A stretch of DNA of 11,859 nucleotides, taken from Planctomycetota bacterium (GTDB lineage Bacteria > Planctomycetota > Phycisphaerae > Sedimentisphaerales > Anaerohalosphaeraceae). The position numbers and the translations under genes are program-made. Shown piece by piece: positions 7,364-11,859 of the stretch (positions are counted from its first letter, which is position 1; every line of letters starts with the position of its first letter). The DNA lies in NCBI GenBank assembly GCA_021160785.1, contig JAGHBX010000548.1, forward strand, positions 1-11,859, written 5' to 3'. The notes under the pieces are model-generated. The model did not search any database, was not told the origin of the DNA, and saw only the letters and a program-made list of their open reading frames with translations.

Positions 7364-9923
7364 ATCGATCCCTTCTAAGCGGCCTCAATGTCACCGGTCC
7401 CAACAGGCCGGACGGCTGCAAAGGCCATTTGTCGGCCTCGAACTTTTTGTAGTTCTGGTCAACGATGTTGATCTCGTTCATAATCTTCCAATCGACACCT
7501 CTCAGGTCAAGGTCGCGTATCCTGTTTGCCGCAAGATTTGTAACCTCGATCTCTATCGTATTGACGCCCTTCTTCAAATATCGACCGACACGCGCACGCA
7601 TTGGCAGAGCAAACAACTCGGCCGCCTTGGCGCCGTTGATCTTCACCCTGGCCGACTCACGAACATCCCCCAGGTCAAGCAGATAATCGTCGACCATATT
7701 CGCCAGGTCGAATCTCAACCTGTATCTCGCCGTTCCGGCAAAGGCCTTCGCCCGCTCATCCGGCGCATCGGTCCACGAAGACAACGAATCACTGCTGTAG
7801 CCGGCCGGCAAAGCGGGAGCACCGTTGACAAACTCAATCTCCCACTTACCTTCCAACTCAAACGCCGCACCCGCCGATGTCATCGGAACATAAGGCCTGC
7901 CTCTAAATATTGACGTGCTTGCCCGTATGATAAACGTCTCGCCGGGCTGAATATCGAGATATAGCTTCCCTTTCTTTTGTGTCGGCAGTATAACCGAATG
8001 GCCGCCCATCGGGTCATAACAAACCGCCGAAACAAACGGTACCGAAAGACCAATCCAGTCGGTAACCGCCTGGCCCGTATGGTTGGCGATAAAATACCAG
8101 TACTCCGACCCCACCCTGCGTCGAATATAGCGAAGACCGCGATCAGCCAACGTCTCACGTTTAATGCCAACACGCTCAAGACCGCTTACAGCATCCTTTG
8201 CGATCACAACTTTCGTAAGACGCGACTTTTCTCTCGCAAATTCGACGCGACGTTTGGCCAGATTCCCATAACCGGGAACATCGGAGGGCAGCTCCTCTTC
8301 AAAAATAATCGGCGCCCCCCGCTCCGCAAGATCAGCCAATCGTTTCATCGTCCCGGCAGGCATGAAAGTGCACCTGGGGACAAGAATGACTTTGTACGTC
8401 CCTCCCGGCGCACGGAGCCGGCCGTCTTGATAACGAATCGAATCCAGCATTTTGTCGGATACGAAATCATAGGCATAACCTTTACCGTCAAGAAGATTGG
8501 CGACTTCACCCACACGCTGCTTGTCAATCCAGCTATTGTTGTGAACAGCAAGGTTTTTCAGGAGACCCTCGCTGTCCATCCATAGATCATGTATAGGCCA
8601 ATATACCAGCACGTCGTTAGCGGGCTCACCCGCCTGCAGCACCGACTGACACCGCGCAATGTAATCGTTCAACAGCGGCATGTCATGCCATATCGAATTA
8701 CGCCAGTCCGCCTTGGTCGATGCGTAGAAGAACCAGCCCGGCCACGGCGCATCTTTCGCCGAATAGCACGAGCCGTGATAAATGACATGATTAATCCCCG
8801 CCAGAAAAAACAAATCCATCTCCAGCTTGATCTGCCCCAAAGTTCCATGCCAGTGCTCCCGCATCCATGTGCAGCTTTCCGATGATACCAGTTGCTTGCC
8901 CGGTTCATGCGCTACATGTGCAGCCGACGACGCCATCCTGCATATCCGAGGATCGGAATCCCCCTTGCGAGTAAACTGCTCATCATGTCGAAATCCCGGT
9001 ATCGGAAACTCCGGCGATCCGAACATCTCCGTCTCGGGAATATCCGCCGCCGCATAAACATCCAGAAGATTCGCAGGAGACCCATGCGCCTGGTCCCTCG
9101 TCAGCATCCCCTTCGACCGCGACCAGTTCGCCCACGTCTCAATGAACTCCCGATGCAACTGCGCCGCTGTCAGCCGGTAGTCATACTTAATACGAGCGGC
9201 CTTGTCCTTGTCCTCGTCGCCGCCGAAGACAACCTTCAAGTAGTCGTTTAGATCGTAACCGCGACGCTTCCTGAATTCATCCGGCATCTCCGCACACCAG
9301 TTGCCCGAATACTCGAACGAGTCATGATACTGTGCCCGCGGCAAAAGCTCAGAATCCCTCAGAGCCTTATCAAAGCGATCTGTATAAGCCGTGATTGCAC
9401 CCTGTGAAAACGGATTAAGCATATGACCCACACCACCCGGCGCCGCACGCTTGACCATCCGGCTCGCAGAAAAAACAAGCTCCCCCGTCTCTTTATCGAG
9501 CCCGGCCCTGGTATCCCAATGATCCTTCGCCAGATCCGGCCCGCCAAAACACCAGCCCGTCCCCGTCGTCATATCCACCTGCATCCCTAACGACTCAGCC
9601 TTCTTCAAAATATATTGCAGCTTCTCGACCCACTCTTTCGAGAGAAATGTAATGTAACGATCTTCGTATCCTTTAGCGCCATAGATAGGAACAATGTGCA
9701 CCGTGCCGATACCACCTGCCTTGAGATTCTCGAGGTTCCAATCGATACTCTCTTCATCCCACGCACTTGCCGGAGACCACCAATAAGTCCCCGGCCTGTG
9801 CTGAACCTCAATCTCAAAAGGCCAGACTCCGGATGCGGCATTCGTCCGGCCTGCAAAACCCAGGCAACAGATCACCGCAACGACAACAATCGCTGCACAC
9901 AAACAGTGTTTATAGACACCCAT
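7344..9923 (-). CDS. GH106 alpha-L-rhamnosidase
   Basis: Secreted inverting alpha-L-rhamnosidase of family GH106, 859 aa, expected to release terminal rhamnose from rhamnogalacturonan. The N-terminus is a signal peptide ending near NAASG (residue 28-32). The family TIM barrel starts at about 45 (RPGTYWWSPASAWD) and includes GMQVDMTTGTGWCFGG (113-128), HDSFEYSGNW (200-209), EFRKRRGYDL (216-225), HGSPANLLDVYAAADIPETEMF (280-301) and SSESCTWMREHWHG (347-360). The acid and base should be glutamates in these last two motifs (candidates Glu297, Glu299, Glu349). A jelly-roll domain closes the protein at about 690-830. The frame opens with TTG-ATG-ATG; AAAGGAG at 9936-9930 sits 6 nt before the ATG at 9923, which I chose. 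It is first in the operon with the GH2 gene and overlaps it by 20 nt. Length is normal for the family. Confidence 0.93.
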   Translation of the reverse strand: MGVYKHCLCAAIVVVAVICCLGFAGRTNAASGVWPFEIEVQHRPGTYWWSPASAWDEESIDWNLENLKAGGIGTVHIVPIYGAKGYEDRYITFLSKEWVEKLQYILKKAESLGMQVDMTTGTGWCFGGPDLAKDHWDTRAGLDKETGELVFSASRMVKRAAPGGVGHMLNPFSQGAITAYTDRFDKALRDSELLPRAQYHDSFEYSGNWCAEMPDEFRKRRGYDLNDYLKVVFGGDEDKDKAARIKYDYRLTAAQLHREFIETWANWSRSKGMLTRDQAHGSPANLLDVYAAADIPETEMFGSPEFPIPGFRHDEQFTRKGDSDPRICRMASSAAHVAHEPGKQLVSSESCTWMREHWHGTLGQIKLEMDLFFLAGINHVIYHGSCYSAKDAPWPGWFFYASTKADWRNSIWHDMPLLNDYIARCQSVLQAGEPANDVLVYWPIHDLWMDSEGLLKNLAVHNNSWIDKQRVGEVANLLDGKGYAYDFVSDKMLDSIRYQDGRLRAPGGTYKVILVPRCTFMPAGTMKRLADLAERGAPIIFEEELPSDVPGYGNLAKRRVEFAREKSRLTKVVIAKDAVSGLERVGIKRETLADRGLRYIRRRVGSEYWYFIANHTGQAVTDWIGLSVPFVSAVCYDPMGGHSVILPTQKKGKLYLDIQPGETFIIRASTSIFRGRPYVPMTSAGAAFELEGKWEIEFVNGAPALPAGYSSDSLSSWTDAPDERAKAFAGTARYRLRFDLANMVDDYLLDLGDVRESARVKINGAKAAELFALPMRARVGRYLKKGVNTIEIEVTNLAANRIRDLDLRGVDWKIMNEINIVDQNYKKFEADKWPLQPSGLLGPVTLRPLRRDRYAESHN

Positions 9924-9929
9924 CATCAA

Positions 9930-9936
9930 CTCCTTT
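9930..9936 (-). promoter_or_regulatory. Strong Shine-Dalgarno sequence for the GH106 gene
   Basis: On the minus strand this reads AAAGGAG. It is 6 nt from the ATG at 9923, 3 nt from the ATG at 9926 and adjacent to the TTG at 9929, so it selects 9923 as the most likely start. Confidence 0.75.
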
Positions 9937-9956
9937 CATAACCATTGGCAGCTATT

Positions 9957-9985
9957 TTCATAACACATTCAAGGTTGTAAGTCAA
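9957..9985 (-). promoter_or_regulatory. Predicted sigma70-like promoter of the GH106-GH2 operon
   Basis: On the minus strand TTGACT (9985-9980, 5 of 6 to the -35 consensus) and TATGAA (9962-9957, 4 of 6 to -10) are separated by exactly 17 nt. Transcription would begin near 9950, giving a leader of about 25-30 nt that contains the AAAGGAG ribosome binding site. The octamer TTATGAAA occurs twice here, once over the -10 box and once just before the ribosome binding site. The position and spacing are right for the gene, but there is no experimental support. Confidence 0.5.
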
Positions 9986-10026
9986 GCCCAGGCCCGCGTT
10001 TGCCCCGACAATCGCCACAGGATTCC

Positions 10027-10051
10027 AATAAAGGGACCTGGTCCCTTTATT
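10027..10051. repeat. Perfect 12-bp-arm palindrome (REP-like or terminator hairpin)
   Basis: The arm AATAAAGGGACC (10027-10038) is exactly reverse-complemented at 10040-10051, with a single T between them. As RNA it forms a stable hairpin whose 3' arm ends UUUAUU on either strand, so it could terminate the permease transcript arriving from 10178. No long U-run follows. Its near-perfect symmetry also resembles short dispersed palindromes found in many bacterial genomes. The remainder of the 9986-10177 gap shows nothing else except a 9-bp tandem repeat at 10154-10171. Confidence 0.7.
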
Positions 10052-10177
10052 AGTAGAATTTATTAGTCTTGTTTGCGGCTTGTGGCTGGAGGCTTGTCGG
10101 GGAGGACTTTTGCCTTGAGATTTGCGAGTTGCAGGGACGGCAAGAAGCCGTGCAATCGGTGTAATCGGTGGTTGCTT

Positions 10178-11446
10178 TTATTCGTGGCGGAGTGCTACTA
10201 TCGGGTCAACGTTTGCGGCTCTTACTGCGGGGTAAAGGCCGAAGATGATGCCGATTGTGATGCTGATTCCGACGGACAGGACGATGCTTTTTAGGGTAAC
10301 AATCGTGAGCATTCCGGCGAAATATGTGATCATCCACGGAATGAACATGCCCAATCCTATGCCCATCAGGCCTCCGACGGTTGAGAGGACTATGGTCTCT
10401 ATGAGGAACTGACTGATGATCTGCCTTCTCTTGGCGCCGATGGCGCGGCGGACGCCTATTTCGCGGGTGCGCTCGGTGACCGAGGCCAACATGATATTCA
10501 TAATGCCTATCCCGCCGACAAGCAGGCTGATTGCCGCGATCGAGCCCAAGACAATGTTGAAGGTTCGCTTGGTGGCTTCGGCCTGTCGCAAAAGCGCCAA
10601 CGGCACGCTGACGCGGTAGTCCTCCTTCTTGTGAGACCGCCGCAACATCTCCTGAATGCCTTTGGCGACGGACTCGACATCGTCGATCGAACCCACCTCG
10701 ACGATCAACTGGTGCAGCTCGACCAACTCGCGCATGTCCCCGCCGGCGGTGCGCATCGTGGAAATATCGCCGTATCGCTTCTGCGCGACGTTCAAGGGAA
10801 TATAAGCGTCGACCTGCTCATCGGGCATCTGGATATCGCCGGCCATACCGCCCTCGCTCTTGACAATCCCGATTATCTCGTAGTAGCTGCCCCCGATACG
10901 CAACTGCTGGCCAATGGTATTCTCGGCGGCCAACAGTTTGCGAGCGCCAAACTCGGTCAGCACCACAACACCAGCGGAATTGTCCATGTCGGCTCTTGTG
11001 AGGACTCTTCCTGCGATTATGTCCCTGCGGAGGATCTGGAACCATGCCGGCAGTGTTCCGACTACTCTGAGTTCGAGCGGTCTTTCTCCGAGGCGTGCCT
11101 GTTTTCGGACGAGCTTAACGGGTACGGTCTGTTTTATTTTGGTGAATGTCTCCTCGATTCGTAATTGGTCGTTGTAGGTCAGGCCGTAGATGCTCAGGTG
11201 CGAATGTACGGTGGTGGAGGAGGCATCCTCTACCGATTTCATGGAATTGATAATGATGTTGTTTGAGCCGATTTTTTTTATCTGGTCCATTGCTTCCTTG
11301 CTGGCGCCCTCACCGACAGAGAGCATTGCGACGACCGAGCCAACTCCGAATACGACGCCTAACATGGTGAGGAATGTGCGCAGCTTGTGGAGGAGGAGGT
11401 TTTCAATGCCCAACAGGACGTTTCTGACTATTTTACTGCGGTGCAT
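10178..11446 (-). CDS. MacB-type ABC transporter permease
   Basis: Inner-membrane permease of the MacB/LolCE (FtsX-like) superfamily, 422 aa, the usual length for the stand-alone permease form. TM1 is at about 22-46, followed by a large extracytoplasmic MacB core domain (about 47-290), TM2 at 296-320, a cytoplasmic coupling stretch TERTREIGVRRAIGAKRRQI at 324-343, TM3 at 345-375 and TM4 at 385-406; the end AANVDPIVALRHE is typical. Such permeases work with a cytoplasmic ATPase and usually a periplasmic adaptor to export peptides, lipoproteins or macrolide-like compounds; the cargo is unknown. The frame continues upstream, but the ATG at 11446 overlaps the ATPase stop by one nucleotide (TGATG) and has GAGGA 9 nt before it, so I start it there. 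It is intact although its ATPase partner is interrupted. It is probably unrelated to the pectin genes. Confidence 0.95.
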   Translation of the reverse strand: MHRSKIVRNVLLGIENLLLHKLRTFLTMLGVVFGVGSVVAMLSVGEGASKEAMDQIKKIGSNNIIINSMKSVEDASSTTVHSHLSIYGLTYNDQLRIEETFTKIKQTVPVKLVRKQARLGERPLELRVVGTLPAWFQILRRDIIAGRVLTRADMDNSAGVVVLTEFGARKLLAAENTIGQQLRIGGSYYEIIGIVKSEGGMAGDIQMPDEQVDAYIPLNVAQKRYGDISTMRTAGGDMRELVELHQLIVEVGSIDDVESVAKGIQEMLRRSHKKEDYRVSVPLALLRQAEATKRTFNIVLGSIAAISLLVGGIGIMNIMLASVTERTREIGVRRAIGAKRRQIISQFLIETIVLSTVGGLMGIGLGMFIPWMITYFAGMLTIVTLKSIVLSVGISITIGIIFGLYPAVRAANVDPIVALRHE

Positions 11447-11859
11447 CAGTTCTTTTCCTCGATACTTTCTATCAGGCCGTCGCGCATTCGCAGCCATCGA
11501 TTGGCGTGTTCGGCGACGTTTGTCTCGTGGGTAACCATGATGATTGTTTTGCCCTGGTGGTGGAGTTGGGTGAGTATTTCAAGTATCTGTTCGCCGGTTG
11601 CGGTGTCGAGATTTCCGGTTGGTTCGTCGGCGAGAAGTATCTTCGGATCGTTTGCCAGCGCCCTTGCGATAGCAACCCTCTGCATCTGTCCGCCTGACAG
11701 TTCGGTGGGTCGATGTTAGAGCCTGCCCTTGAGACCGACGAGGTTTGCCAGTTCGACGGCGCGGGCGGCGCTTCTTTCAGCCTCCCATCCGAGGTAGTAG
11801 AGGGGCAGTTCGATATTCTTCTGGACGGTGAGCTGGGGGATGAGGTTGAAGCTCTGGAA
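11446..11859 (-). pseudogene. MacB/LolD-type ABC ATPase, 5' end outside the window, interrupted by an in-frame TAA
   Basis: This is the nucleotide-binding partner of the permease. Reading from the window edge, the protein begins inside the Q-loop (FQSFNLIPQLTVQ), so the Walker A part lies outside. The frame runs on through LVGLKGRL and then meets TAA at 11718-11716, immediately before HRPTELSGGQ, the ABC signature. All later motifs are intact in the same frame: Walker B ILLADEP, D-loop TGNLD and H-loop MVTHE, ending in TGA at 11446. No frameshift is needed; only one codon is wrong. An ATG at 11685 could start a 79-residue fragment, but that would lack the nucleotide-binding half and the start of the signature. 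A single-base error, a recent nonsense mutation or a pseudogene are all possible. Translational coupling to the permease suggests the operon was recently functional. Confidence 0.85.

Noticed and set aside
7158..7913. Plus-strand open frame (251 codons) spanning the GH106/GH2 junction
   Set aside because: Both minus-strand genes are intact and coupled here; the frame shows no family features despite a short hydrophobic start.
7977..8585. Plus-strand open frame (202 codons) within the GH106 gene
   Set aside because: Shadow frame opposite a strongly supported gene, with a basic, low-complexity translation.
10154..10171. Tandem AATCGGTGT/AATCGGTGG
   Set aside because: Two imperfect 9-bp copies are too short to interpret and may be chance.
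11716..11718. Recoded or reassigned TAA in the ATPase
   Set aside because: TAA ends the DUF1080, membrane protein, GH2, GH106 and permease genes in this window, and no recoding signal is evident.
1..11859. CRISPR arrays, tRNA or rRNA genes, insertion sequences, toxin-antitoxin or defence genes
   Set aside because: I found no repeat-spacer pattern, no transposase-like translation and no RNA gene signature; nearly all DNA is accounted for by the listed genes.

Overview
The window reads as part of a bacterial locus for pectin and rhamnogalacturonan breakdown, followed by one end of an unrelated ABC exporter operon. The mix of secreted proteins (a DUF1080 lipoprotein, PL1, GH28, GH106 and GH2 enzymes with long N-terminal export signals, and a C-terminal Asp-rich calcium-binding tail on the lyase) with a MacB-type exporter resembles Planctomycetota (Phycisphaerae/Sedimentisphaerales-like). 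Lentisphaerota, Kiritimatiellota or Bacteroidota cannot be excluded, because the window has no 16S gene, ribosomal gene or SusC/SusD pair. The taxonomic guess is inference only.

Layout. Plus strand: a small DUF1080 lipoprotein (15-599), a four-helix membrane protein of unknown function (612-1034), then after about 240 bp of non-coding DNA a tightly coupled pair, a PL1 pectate lyase (1275-2657) and a GH28 polygalacturonase-like enzyme (2666-4195). Minus strand, converging on that pair across only 69 bp: a GH106 alpha-L-rhamnosidase (9923-7344) overlapping by 20 nt a 1032-residue GH2 enzyme (7363-4265). A good sigma70-like promoter and Shine-Dalgarno sequence precede the GH106 gene. Beyond a 250-bp gap holding a perfect 12-bp-arm palindrome lie, also on the minus strand, a MacB-type permease (11446-10178) and the 3' part of its ATPase (from the window edge to 11446). 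The ATPase reading frame is broken by one in-frame TAA.

How the parts fit. The lyase and GH28 enzyme would cut or trim polygalacturonan or rhamnogalacturonan outside the cytoplasm. GH106 would release alpha-L-rhamnose, and the GH2 enzyme would remove a beta-linked neutral sugar or uronic acid. DUF1080 proteins are linked to hydrolysis of 3-keto-glycosides. No transporter or regulator for the released sugars lies inside the window.

The most unusual object is the GH2 protein. A segment that looks like the C-terminal end of a GH2 enzyme (last barrel strands plus the trailing beta-sandwich) sits directly after the signal peptide, and the protein stops soon after the acid/base strand region. This suggests a circular permutation. 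The extreme N- and C-terminal pieces together also resemble the two halves of a small PepSY-like domain.
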